64,000 bases of DNA from Stercorarius parasiticus (lineage: Eukaryota > Chordata > Aves > Charadriiformes > Stercorariidae), in contig VWZL01001371.1 in NCBI GenBank assembly GCA_013396915.1, forward strand, positions 605,234-669,233, read 5' to 3'. The position numbers and the translations under genes were made by a program. Shown one piece after another: positions 36,870 through 48,260 of the stretch (position 1 is its first letter; each line of letters starts with the position of its first letter). The notes below the pieces were generated by a model, which saw only the letters and a list, made by a program, of their open reading frames with translations, did not search any database and was not told the DNA's origin.

Positions 36870-39800
36870 CTGCAAAAGGACAAAGTATTGTCTCAGCTGA
36901 AAGCAGAGGGCTGCATCCCCACTCCCAGGCATGCAACAGCTACAGCCCCACTTGCCAAGCTGGCATGGCACCAGTGCCCCGGACCACCTCTGTGAGAGCT
37001 GAGCCCAGAGGCGAGCACTCCGGGCTCACCACACACTGGCCTCATAAGGCCATCCAAAAACACATGCTCAGATTGCAGCTGGCCTTTAATAGCCCTGGTC
37101 TGCAGGTATTTATAAGCAGCAAATTTAAGATATGATACCCTGTCCTAGGCTGAAAAGGGCAGGCAGTGTCCTTGCCAGCAGCAGCCGGGGCACAGCAGCA
37201 AAGCGGGCAGGGCTACCGGCAGCACGGGGCTGGACCCGCAGAGGGCTGGGCAGGGCAGCACCAGGGCACAGCCCCTGCAGCTCCTCCAGGACCGCAATCC
37301 CAACACCGCCCCAGCACACCACGACATCTCGGGAAGCCCTAAGCCAGCTGGAGCAAGAGCAGCATACCCAGGCTATTAAACACAGACACACTAGGGGAAA
37401 TAAGTCGACACGTATGAGCCGGGACACCTCCATTTCTGCAAGGAAAGAGTAGGCAGGTGTCACAGCACAGCCACCAGCCCGGCCAGCCCTGAAGGTCAAG
37501 GGCTGGGGATAAACTTAGCCTGAGCAGTGACTGGGGAAGGCTCCCTCGCTGCCAGCACTGCCTGCGGAGGGGAGGTGGGTCTGCCCGGAGCAGCCCTGGC
37601 AGAGTCTGGCTCCAGCAGGGCACCCCCGACCCAGCTGCAGCCAACCCCTGCTCCCCTACTGAAAAGGCTACAGCGGGTTCCACAAAAGCACCCAAGCGTA
37701 AAAACAATTCACCTTAAAAGCTCAAAAACAGAAGGGATTAGAAAACAAAATAAATGGGGAAACGTCATCCAGGCTTGCTGAAGTGTTCAATCCCCTTTGA
37801 GAGGCCGAGCAGGGAGAGGCTGATTCAGAGCGGTGTGGAGACCGGCAGTGCTGGGCTGCTCACGCCTTCCCTGTGCTGCAGCTGCTGCACAGCTGGATCA
37901 GGACCAGGAGCACCCCCCGGAGCTGTGGCTACTTGAAAAATAAGGCTGCTTCAGGCAGAGAGCAGCACAAGCTGTCCCAGGGAGGAAACGCAACCAGAGC
38001 AGCTGCTCGCAAACGTGGTTTACAATATGCAAAGCAACAGGAATCACTCCAGTACCCAGAACTCCTGTGAGCCCCTGCAGATTTTAGAAAACACTTTGAG
38101 ACCCCATGTCCCTCTCCAGCCTCAAAGCCGGAAACCCTCCTGTCCATATTAAGCACCATCAGCCAAGGTCAGGGGGGACATCAGCCTCCTTTGCCAGAGC
38201 CCATCCCTCGCTCTGCAGTTCTCCGCTTGGATTTCCACTTGAAGGAAAAGCCACCTTTGAGCAGGAGAGCCTTCTCCAGAGCTCCCCTGGGTCACAGCAG
38301 GCACAGCGACAGCTTCAAAGCAGTGTGCTGGCTCAGAGGTGCGGCCTCCTATTTATAGCACGCATCCGTTCGGGCTCACAGCGATTACCATCTCATCCAC
38401 GGCTGCTGACATGCCAGCATCTACCTGGCACGTCCCATTGTGCCCTCAGCACACCACATCGCACTGTGGGCACGCACCTTGCTTTCGCGGGTGCCACTCC
38501 GTGTCACTTCGGCACACATCCGAGCCTGGGATCCGGGCATCCTGACTGAAGCACAGCTGACGGCCCCGAGTCACAGGGAGCCCCTGCTCCCACCTGGCAC
38601 TGGAGGCACAGATGGCAAAGTTACCTGATACAGCACGGGGTTTGCCAGAGCCACCCGACACCCAGACGCACTCAGGTGATGCCTGGGACCCACATGGAGC
38701 AGGAGGAAGCCCAGCCCAGGAGGCCAGTTTCTGTAAGCCACTAAGACAGGTTTAGCCCGACCCAGACACCGATTTTTTGTTGGCAGGGTATTTTCCTGCG
38801 TCCTGGCCAGTGCGACACATGACCATCACGAGCAGATCCCAGCCACCCTGCGCTCCAACAAAGGAATCATTTACAAGACGCTGCCCCAGGCACGTCCACA
38901 GCTGAACTATGCCCAGGAGCCAGAGGAGCCAATTCCCCCTTCTCAGACCCCCGGGGACTGCAGCCATGCTGAGCAGCCCCTTCGAGACCAGATGGGCCCA
39001 CGCCGGCAGGGTCTGGCTGCAGGTGGGCTCCCACAGCAGAGCCTGGAGCCAGCACACCCCCTCGGGCACCAGCCTGGCACCGGCAGTCGGGGAGGCAAGC
39101 ACCGGGCTCTGCAGAGGCTTGCCACATTCCTTTGGCTCTCGGTCTGGGGAGCCAGGCTCCCATCAGGCTCTTTCTGAAAAGCCGCTATGAACACTGGGGT
39201 TTGCTCGCCACCACTTTCCCGCACGGGCTGCGCACTGGAGTTTCCAGCAACCTCTTGCTTTGAGTCATTCTGAGCTTTCACAGTGCTCAATGAACTTTAA
39301 AGCATCATCTAACTACACTGATTTGTCTGAAACGTTTTTTAAAAATGAGACTACCAGGTGTTGGCAATAAAAACCACCAGCAAGGAATATAATCTACTTG
39401 TTAGCACTAATTAAAACTACTTGCAATAAAAGCTATCCAAAGCAAAAGCCAGGGTTGCTGATGAGGTGTTGGGGATTTTTCACTTATGCTCCCGAGACAC
39501 ACACACAGGTTTAATTCTTCCACCACTCCCAATGAGCTCGACGGCACTGCAATTACTGCGGCTTGGTTCATCTATTGGTTCTCTCCCTGCGAGCAGCATT
39601 CCTCCTCCTGCGGGCACTCAGGTGGCATCTCTATAAAATAAGACTTTGGGCAGGTTAGGCATGACCTCTCTTGCATTGCTGAGGCACACTGAAAAACCTT
39701 GAACTGAACAAGGCTCAAGCACATGAAGCAAGACTCCCAAAGCCTGATGCCAGAGGGTTTACATGATGAGTTCTGCATGCCACAACATTTTTCCCTGACT

Positions 39801-42256
39801 CATTGAAAATCCTTATTAAGAAATACCAGTTTTAGAAAGCTCTTCCTTCAATCGCATTAAGGCTTCTCGCCGATTTCCTCCTTACCCCCGCACAGAAGTA
39901 GTTTCAAACAAGAGAGGAAAAAAAAAAGCACATGTGAGGCAGCCAGTTCAGTTGTAAAGCTTCCCTCCCCTTCGCAAAAAGGAAAAAAAAAACCACCCAG
40001 AACATAGTTATGACATTTACAGCTCTGTTTTGGAAGAGCAACGTGTAAGACGTGTTTGGAAATCAAATTCACAGCTGCCAGGCAGCCAGCTACAGTTTGC
40101 CCTATTAGGGAATAAAATAACCATATTTGCAGTAATTAAGACTGATGAGACCAAGTAATGACTGCAAGTATCACATCTGCTCCCCGTAAACGTCTTGACT
40201 AATCCGCAGGAATGGGTAGCCTACAGCAACCCTCCTCTGCACAGCAATGGCGAGAGCAGGAATTGAGGCTTCTTAGGCAACAAGGACTGTATCATCTCGA
40301 AACAGATCCCACAGAAGACTAAAAAGCTCTCCATCGCCTAGGTCCCACGCACAAGCACTGCTATCCCTTCCCCAGAGGGGCCGGGAACAGGAAGATTTCA
40401 AGACTTTTGGTTACATAATGCGGAAAATTGCTGTGCTTTTAAAAGCCCCAAATTGGCAGGACTCCAGGGCAGAAAGACAGAGGCTCACATTTATAAAGCA
40501 CTGCAAATGCCGCAAAATATTTCTGGGGCAAACCCTTTATGAAAGTGTCCTCACACCAATCCTTTCCGGGCTCAGAGGAAGAGGGACGTCCTTCACCCAC
40601 GCAGGGGCCGTGCCCCCCTCGCACACCCCTCCAGCTCAAGGCTTTCCCACTCCAGGCATGTCTCACCTGGCATTTGCTGCCCTGGCAGCTTGCAAAACCT
40701 CTCCCAGGGCACTGGGGCGGCTGGCAGGGCTGGGGCTGGAGAAGGGCAGGCAGCAGAGCCTAGCTTCTGCCCTGTAGCCCATCGCCGCCCCAGGGCCGCC
40801 CTGTGCCGCTGCAGGCAGAGGCTCACTTGGCACCTCGGCACCCTCCTCCTCAGCGGGCATGAAGTCCCACTTCCCCAGTCTGCTGCGGGCACACTGCCTC
40901 CACTCCCGCCCATCTGCTCCTCCTGTGCTCTCCCGGCTCCGGAGAGGGACCCAGCGGGTCCTGGAGAAGGATCTCAGCAGCAACAAGATCCCTACGGACA
41001 TCCCTGCCATACAGCACTCACACCTTCCGTCAGCTGGACCCGGCCTTCAGCCAGCAAATGCCAAGACACCAAAATGCCCAGGCCATGCAGGACAGGCACA
41101 GAGCTGCCCCCTGAGCAGGGGGTCCTACCCCAAGCCCCCAGCAGAGGGACACGGGAGGGGGACGCTGCTCCCCAGGAGCCTGGAGAGCGCCTGTTCCCAC
41201 CAGCTCCATCCCAAAGCATAATCCAAATGAGAGCCTGACATACATCTACCTCTCCATCCTCCCAAACTTCACCGCAACTCAGTGCTCAGCATGCGGTGGG
41301 ACAGCATGGGGCCACACACCTCCGGGGGCCAGCAGACCCCGAGCATCCCTTCTGGCCCTGAAACTAAACTGAGATCTCGTACTTGCTGCTGGGGAAACGG
41401 AGGTGCTGGCAATCACGAGCTGTTTACAGCCAATAACGCTTTATAGCTTCAAATTTGGCCTTTTTCTGGCCAGAAGCAAGATGAAATAGAGATTGTTATG
41501 AGCTAATGAGACACCACTTTCACCAGTTTTAAGCGGGTTTATAGCATTAAACGTGGAGCTGTAATTCCAGCAAGCGCCCATAGCTGGGGTTTAACCCGGC
41601 GGCACATGGCCTACGTGACTCCCCAGCGCTCACAAGGGCTCTGCACCAAGACAATAGTCGATTGAGGTCCTGCTCAGCCGCTGCGTTTGCTCGCAGGGTG
41701 AGGTGAGGTCAGCAGCAGGGGCAGGGTTTGCTCGAGGCCGGCAGCCCGCACAGCCGAGCTCGAGGCTTTTGCCAGAAGCGGCCTGTCCCGCTCAGCGCCT
41801 CTCCCCACCGGGGATGGCCAGCGCACCCACAGACGTGCCCCAGTCTGCCAGCCCGGTGAGCCAAGCAAGGCAGGCAGACAGGCAGACGCCACGGCGGCAT
41901 CAGCAGCTGCCCTCCTCCAGCTGCACCCGCCGCCGGTGCGAGCCCCAGCCTGCAGAGGCACGGAGTGGCCCACTCGCCCTGCCAGTGGCCAGCACTCCCC
42001 AGGCCTTCCCTGGACACCGGCCACAGGTCTCTCCAGCAGACAGAGCCCCCCAGCCACCCAAGGATGGCTCCCATCGCAGCAGCCGCAGTGCATGGGCTGT
42101 GAAAGGCCGTGAGCCGCCCTGAGAAGCGGAACTTTGGGATGGTTTGTCAGGAACTTCGGGGGGGAACAACCAACCCAACAGAAAGACAGGCAGCTATTTC
42201 TGCCTACCAGATACCAGATGAGCTCCCATCCCGGCCTGCCATGCCTGGTTATTAGC

Positions 42257-42302
42257 ACCAGTGATGTTCAGCCTCTCTGAGCAAGGACTGAGCATCACTG
42301 GT
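42257..42302. repeat. Inverted repeat with 15-bp arms (hairpin)
   Basis: The left arm 42257-42271 and right arm 42288-42302 are complementary over 15 positions with a 16-base loop. The single non-Watson-Crick position is U-G if transcribed from the plus strand and C-A if from the minus (SLC16A1) strand. Confidence 0.8.
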
Positions 42303-43439
42303 ACGAGAAAGCAGGAAGTCAAGCTTAAGCAAGCTCTCAACAAGACGAGGGCAGAAAGCCTGGCTTATTTCTATACCAGAGCCCTCCGACTCAGAACCCT
42401 GCCGGCAGACCCGGGCGGGGGTTTGCATGCAGGTTACAAGAACATTATGTGAAGCAGCTCTTACAAGCATCCTCTGGGCTCACATGGGCTTCGACCCCAG
42501 GTGCAGCACCCAGAGCCCCCTCTCCAACCAGCCCCGCAAGGGGACGGCTCATCCCTGGGCAGCAGGGGCTGGCAGCTGCCCACTCTACGTTCACAGACCA
42601 TCTCACTGCTGGTGCTTCACCCCAGGAGCTGCAGGGCTGTGGAAAGGCTCAGCCCGGCTGGGGCATTTCGCAGGCAGGTTTAAAGGGACTCACCCAAAAG
42701 GCACATGCTTCAGCAGCACAGCCCTTGCAGCACAAGGTACTGACCCTCCAGCTCAGCAGTACTGGGGAGGGAGCAAGGGTTATACAGCCCCAGACACCCC
42801 TCAAGCCCCCATCCCTGGGGGAAGGGCTTCCCACCAGCCGAGCCCTCCAGCCTCAGGAGGGGACGGGGGGGCTCAACTCCTCTGCAGGGTTTCACAGTCC
42901 CTCCTCAAGCACAAGCCGTGCTCTGCCAGAGAGCAGAGCTGATCCCGCCCCACGCCAACAGTCTCAGGAACACTCCCGGGACACCCCGTGCCCGCCAGGA
43001 AATCCTCAGAATGAGAAAAATGTGGTACCGAATAGCATCGGCATTCTTTCATGAGACACCCGCACCACCAGCCGCCAGGGACGCGCCACAGGGCTTCACA
43101 GCAGAGCAGGGTAGCAGGAGGCTGCAAAACCCCAGAAAGTCACAGCCATCACAGTCAAAATGTAACTGCCGCTCTCGTCCCCAAGAGCAAGGTCTGAGCC
43201 GCCTTTGCTCCCAGCCACCACCGCATTATCACTGTGTCAAAGCCCCAAACCAGGGCCGAGGGAGTGCAGGGATGGAGGTGGGAGACTCCCCAACGACCCA
43301 GCAGCACTCAGGTCACTGTGGTTTCAGGAATTAACTACAGCCCCACATGGATTTTCTTTGGCTGCAGCACAACTACACTGCAGCGGCTTTAAGGGCCCAT
43401 TTGAAAGTGAGTCATACAGACATCACTGGTGAGAGGCTC

Positions 43440-43680
43440 CCACTTTCTTAACATCACTGTTATAGGCTGATTCCACAGAAGGAAATAGGAAAAGCCATAA
43501 AAGTGCAACAATGAGATTAGCACTATAGTGCTTAATGAGATGCAAACTCCCTTAGCCTACGTGCAGCTTTTCAACTCCTCATAAAGGATATATAATGTAA
43601 TAGCGTGCAACTCACTGGGTATTTTCCACCTTAGCTGCCAGATAAATCAGGCCAATTGTGTGAGACAGGAGCCAGCAGAA
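43440..43680. promoter_or_regulatory. AT-rich intronic island with perfect palindrome
   Basis: Contains AGCACTATAGTGCT (43519-43532), a perfect 14-bp palindrome, plus GATTAG, CAACAATG and a TATATAATG word. It stands out from the GC-rich intron, so it may be a conserved intronic element. Confidence 0.35.
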
Positions 43681-44956
43681 AGCACACGCAGCCATTCGCA
43701 CCTTTTCCAGGAAGCCCCTCCTGGAAGGGCAGGGTGCTTCACACCTTCCCCGGGGCCAGGACTAGGCACCCTGTGACGTTGGGGCAGGGAGGTTTGTGGT
43801 ACGCCAGCAAAACACTTGTTTGTAATTGAGAGATCCACCACCCCAGTGATTAACCCAAGACTGAGAAAGCCCCTTCTCACGAAGCCACCCAACAGGAGCT
43901 CTGGGGGTTTCTCCATGCCCCCCACCCCCAACACAAACCAGCTATTCCATGAACTGGCCCATTTTTCAGCCCTGCTCCTTCCCCTCTTGACACAGCCAAG
44001 AAAATCTCAGAGCAAAGACACCCAGGAGGATCAGCCAGCACTAAATTACCTCACTTAGCATGAAAATAGGATGCTTGTGCACCACAAAAAGGCTTAAGGC
44101 TCACAGAAAAGCACAAAACCAGTATCATTAGATTTCAGGTTTCTTGTGATGCAACTAAAAAAAAAATCCCATCTTTTTCCTTAGAAGAAACTTAAAGCCC
44201 AAGACCACGAGTGACCATGCAAAGTGCCCGACAGAAACACCTGGGCAATTCGCTCTCACAGGGAAGGACAAAACTCCCGCCTCTCTCAGTGCTGCTAGAA
44301 GTTGTTCACCATTTCCTTGTGGTCCTCCAGTTCACACCCCTCCCCATTCCTCAGGGCAGCTTACAATTCCAGCAGCATTGCTCACCCTTTTGTGATGTGT
44401 TCATACACCCCTTGCCCACGGCACCCCCGCTGGAGCCAGGACACCCACCATGTCTGCTGGGGCCCACCCTCCCGCCTCAGGAGCCAGCCGCCACCCAGCC
44501 CCACTCGGCTCCCCGAACACCTCACCCCACCAGGCTCTGCCCTGCGCGGCTGCCAGGATGTCAGCCCTTGCCAGGACTCTGGGACGCCAGGCCGCGGCGC
44601 AGCCGCAGGGACGCGCTTCGCGGGAGCCATCAGCTCCAGGAGCGTTTCAACAGCCCCTCACCGCCGAGATCCAGAGCGCACCGACTGCCAGAGGCGCCAA
44701 CGGTCCCAGCTTCCCGCTGCCGATCACCGGGAGGCCCGGCCGGCCGGGTGACAGCCCCCCTACACACCTGCGGGCACCTGGGCACACGTGCACGGCTGCC
44801 GGGGACCTCGGTGCGCGCAGCCTCCTCCCTGAGCGATGCGAAAACACACATTAAAGGTCGAGCACGGTCCGACGGGCTCCCCCCGCGCAGCCTCCTCCCT
44901 CCAAACGCCGTCGCCAGCCGCACATCGCGGCGCTGCAAGGACCCGGGCCACTCACC

Positions 44957-45060
44957 CACCGAGCGGCTTCGAGCGGCCGAGGCCGGGCTGCCGAGCGCCT
45001 GCTGAGGGGAAACACGGCAGGGCCGGGGGGGTGCCCGAGCGGAGAGCGGCGTCCGGTGCT
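44957..45060 (-). other. SLC16A1: Candidate non-coding exon 1 of SLC16A1
   Basis: On the minus strand a strong donor, GTGAGTGG, occupies 44955-44948, preceded by very GC-rich sequence of 5'UTR type inside the CpG block. The exon end would be at 44956. The upstream boundary is arbitrary because the transcription start cannot be seen; it could lie in the adjacent N gap. An alternative exon 1 inside the gap is equally possible. Confidence 0.3.
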
Positions 45061-45356
45061 GCCCCCGGGCAGTCGCAGGGGGCTCCACAGGAACGCTGTC
45101 GCTGGGGAAAGGGGGGAGACCCTCCACCCCCCGCACCGCAGGACACGCTCCACACGCGGCCGCCGGGGCCGGCGCAGCCCCCCCGCAGCTGCCCTGCTCT
45201 TATCGGGCGCCAGAGGCCGGGGTTAATCATCTCTTGCCCCCGCATCCCGCCGCTATCGGGCGCCCACAACACGCTGCAAACGGACCCCCCCGGCGCAGCC
45301 CCTGGAAACAGCCCGGACGGCCCTTGGGGGGGGCGGCCGGGGCCCGGCCCCGCCGG

Positions 45357-45898
45357 NNNNNNNNNNNNNNNNNNNNNNNNNNNNNNNNNNNNNNNNNNNN
45401 NNNNNNNNNNNNNNNNNNNNNNNNNNNNNNNNNNNNNNNNNNNNNNNNNNNNNNNNNNNNNNNNNNNNNNNNNNNNNNNNNNNNNNNNNNNNNNNNNNNN
45501 NNNNNNNNNNNNNNNNNNNNNNNNNNNNNNNNNNNNNNNNNNNNNNNNNNNNNNNNNNNNNNNNNNNNNNNNNNNNNNNNNNNNNNNNNNNNNNNNNNNN
45601 NNNNNNNNNNNNNNNNNNNNNNNNNNNNNNNNNNNNNNNNNNNNNNNNNNNNNNNNNNNNNNNNNNNNNNNNNNNNNNNNNNNNNNNNNNNNNNNNNNNN
45701 NNNNNNNNNNNNNNNNNNNNNNNNNNNNNNNNNNNNNNNNNNNNNNNNNNNNNNNNNNNNNNNNNNNNNNNNNNNNNNNNNNNNNNNNNNNNNNNNNNNN
45801 NNNNNNNNNNNNNNNNNNNNNNNNNNNNNNNNNNNNNNNNNNNNNNNNNNNNNNNNNNNNNNNNNNNNNNNNNNNNNNNNNNNNNNNNNNNNNNNNNN
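45357..45898. other. Assembly gap (542 N)
   Basis: A run of N inside the CpG-dense block. Apparent open frames crossing it are artefacts. The missing DNA is probably extremely GC-rich and may contain the transcription start of SLC16A1. Confidence 0.99.
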
Positions 45899-46055
45899 CT
45901 TCGCGCCGGTTCCGCCGGCAGCGGGCGGGGGCCGCGGCGGATGCGGCCGGCGCAGCATCAGCTCGGGGACTTCTCTGAACTTGTCCCGCAAGAGCGACAC
46001 CCTGTCCCCCCCCCGGCCCCGCGGGTGGGAGACCCACGGGGGATCAGGGTGTCCC

Positions 46056-48119
46056 CTCGCTCCCTTTGGGTGGAGGACGCCGCAAAGCACCTTTGTTAAA
46101 AACCATCAGCCCCTCTCTTGCCTGACTTTTACATGTTCTGAACTTTACATATTCACCACAAAATTCTGACTGTGGCTCGCCCGCGCTGGCGGCCTCCCCA
46201 CGGAGGCAGTGACGTGCGCTGCCCGGGGGGGGGACGTTTCTGGCGTGTGTGCCATCATTTCCGAGGGCGCAAGCCCCGTGCAGCCCCTGCTCCTGCGGCC
46301 GCTGCTCGGTGTCCTCAGCAGCCGGGGAGGAGAGCTGGGGATGGGCCGGATGCCGGGCCATGCCCTCGCGATTCGGTTTTGCAGGAGAAAACAGGCCTGG
46401 GCTCAGCGTGCCCAGCGCCACAGTGTGCGGGAGAGGCCCTGCTGGCAGCGTGTCCCCATCCCGAGCAGAGCTCCTCACCCTCTGGATGCAAAAACTGGCC
46501 GTGGCACCCGCGCATCGGGTCCTTGTCGCTGCCCACGTGTACCAAACACTGCACAAAAGGACGGTTACCTGCAAATGTTCTTCTTGAGCTGCTGTCTCCC
46601 GCTGCCTAATGACGCTAATTGTCTTCTGGGTCGCGTGTCTAATGCTCTAATTTGTTTCAGAGCCAAAAGAAGTGTGGTGTAGTTCATCTGGGAGCCAAGG
46701 GAGGGAAAGACGGGGAGAAGCAGTGACACTCCACAGATGGAGCTGGAGCCGCTGCCGGAGAGGCGCGAGCGCTCTCATATCAAAGGAAACCACTGCTCCT
46801 CGCCGTCGCAGCGAGCGCCTCTCTGGGTGTGCTCTCTGCATGTCAAGGCACTTAATGGGCCAGGTGCACTCGATAAAAGAAGAGCAGGGACTACAACAAA
46901 CTCATTCACCCACTTCTAAGGCAAGACGCCGTAAACCAAAGAGCGAGTGGGTGGGAGGTTTTCTTGATACATCTTCTTCTGTGTGACTTAGCAGGGAGAG
47001 GTCTGCGCTCTGTTTTGCTTAGACAAGATGAATAATAATTCAAAAGGGCGACTTTGGATCAAAGTGCCACTGAGCTTTGCCACTCTTTCACATCCTCTCT
47101 AGGATCGAGCGCCCGGCGCTGCCCGGGCCCCGTGCCGCCCGCTGTAGGTGGGAGGTGCTGCAGGGGGATCCCAGTCGGGACACGGGCTCCCAGTTTGCTT
47201 TGAGGAGACCCGGCACCACTGGGACGAACGAAGCCGTGTGAGAGCCAGAGAGCGTGTCCTTTCTCTGGCGCTGCTGTGTGGTGCCGCGAGCACGGCCGTG
47301 TTTCAGAAAAATGCAGAAACGGAGAGGCCAGGACCGGCAGAGCCCGGGTGAGCGGGGAGCTGCCGGAGCAGCCGTGGGCTGGAACGGCAGCCGTAGGACA
47401 GAGCTACTGCTGCTGTTTCTTTATCTCGTGGAAGGTGGAAAGGAGTCCTTCCTGTTCTGTGCCACCACAGTTTTGTCTCCGTTAAAAGACGGATTTAATA
47501 TTAATCCCATTAGAAATTTTTTCCTTGTGAGGAAAACAGGATATTGTTTCAGGATATTGGGCAACAAAGCTGTCCTTGAAAAGCAACTCTAAGCAGCCTT
47601 GCAGTCCTGCTACTGGCCGCATTAATTGCGGACACTAATCAAGTTCAAAGTCGGGTACAGCCAAACCATTTCACTTCCACGAGAGAGGCCACGGCTGAGC
47701 AATGCAAGTTCAGGTTTTCTGTGTCCTGTTGTAGACACTAAGAACCTGTAGTAATCTTAAATATAACCATTAGCTCTGGTTTCTCTTGGAATTAATGTCC
47801 CTAGCAGGTGTAAAAGTCTAACGCTCTCATCTGTCATGAGTACGCATGTCCTGCTTGATAAGAGAGGTAACAACATGAGTGCAAATCCAGGAATTATTGG
47901 AGATCTCTTGGGAAAATCTGTTCTTTTGAGATATCTATCCTAGTTTCCTGACTAGGCTTTGGAAAAAGGTTTTCTGAACTTTCGGATTCACATTTCACTT
48001 GAACTGAGCTTCCAGGCTTTGAGTTTACCGATCATAGCAACCCTGTGACAATGGATGGGGAAGAGAAGGCGTCGGAGCGCTGTCCTCGGGGAATGCGCAG
48101 GTTCTGCCTCCGTCGGACG
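46056..48119. other. Region upstream of SLC16A1, no gene recognised
   Basis: AT-rich stretches at 46590-46700 and 47000-48060 look like candidate non-coding elements. No coding exon was recognised. A divergent non-coding transcript could start near 46050, but no splice structure can be supported. Confidence 0.5.
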
Positions 48120-48260
48120 ATAAAGGCCCGACATTGTTCAGGGCTGTGTTGCTGTAATGGCCTCTGTCATTGTTTGGAAAATTATCTGTCTTAGGAAGAG
48201 TGTCTGCTGATAAGATGTTCAAAATGGCCGCTAACATGCCATAGAAAACCTCTGCAGTTG
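48120..48260. promoter_or_regulatory. Putative enhancer with SOX, GATA and YY1-type words
   Basis: ATTGTT at 48134-48139 and CATTGTT at 48168-48174 are SOX-type, TGATAAG at 48208-48214 is GATA-type, and AAAATGGCCGC at 48221-48231 matches YY1, all within about 100 bp. Motif match only. Confidence 0.35.

Larger units (their letters stand above)
36870..44955 (-). other. SLC16A1: SLC16A1 long 5' intron (upstream limit inferred)
   Basis: About 8 kb between the first coding exon and the CpG-rich block. The upstream limit assumes the candidate exon-1 donor after 44956. No coding sequence is recognised. AT-rich, possibly conserved patches occur near 39290-39500, 40080-40160 and 43440-43680. A 15-bp inverted repeat lies at 42257-42302 and a 14-bp perfect palindrome at 43519-43532. 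Confidence 0.55.
44440..46055. promoter_or_regulatory. CpG-dense block, likely SLC16A1 promoter
   Basis: High GC with many CpG dinucleotides on both sides of an N gap (45357-45898). It lies about 8 kb upstream of the first coding exon, where a vertebrate MCT1 promoter would be expected. There is no clear TATA box, which fits a CpG-island promoter. In mammals a divergent lncRNA starts here; the plus strand beyond 46050 could hold its counterpart, but I see no direct evidence. Confidence 0.6.

Noticed and set aside
44836..46169. Frames of 287-380 codons crossing the gap
   Set aside because: Most of each frame is N.
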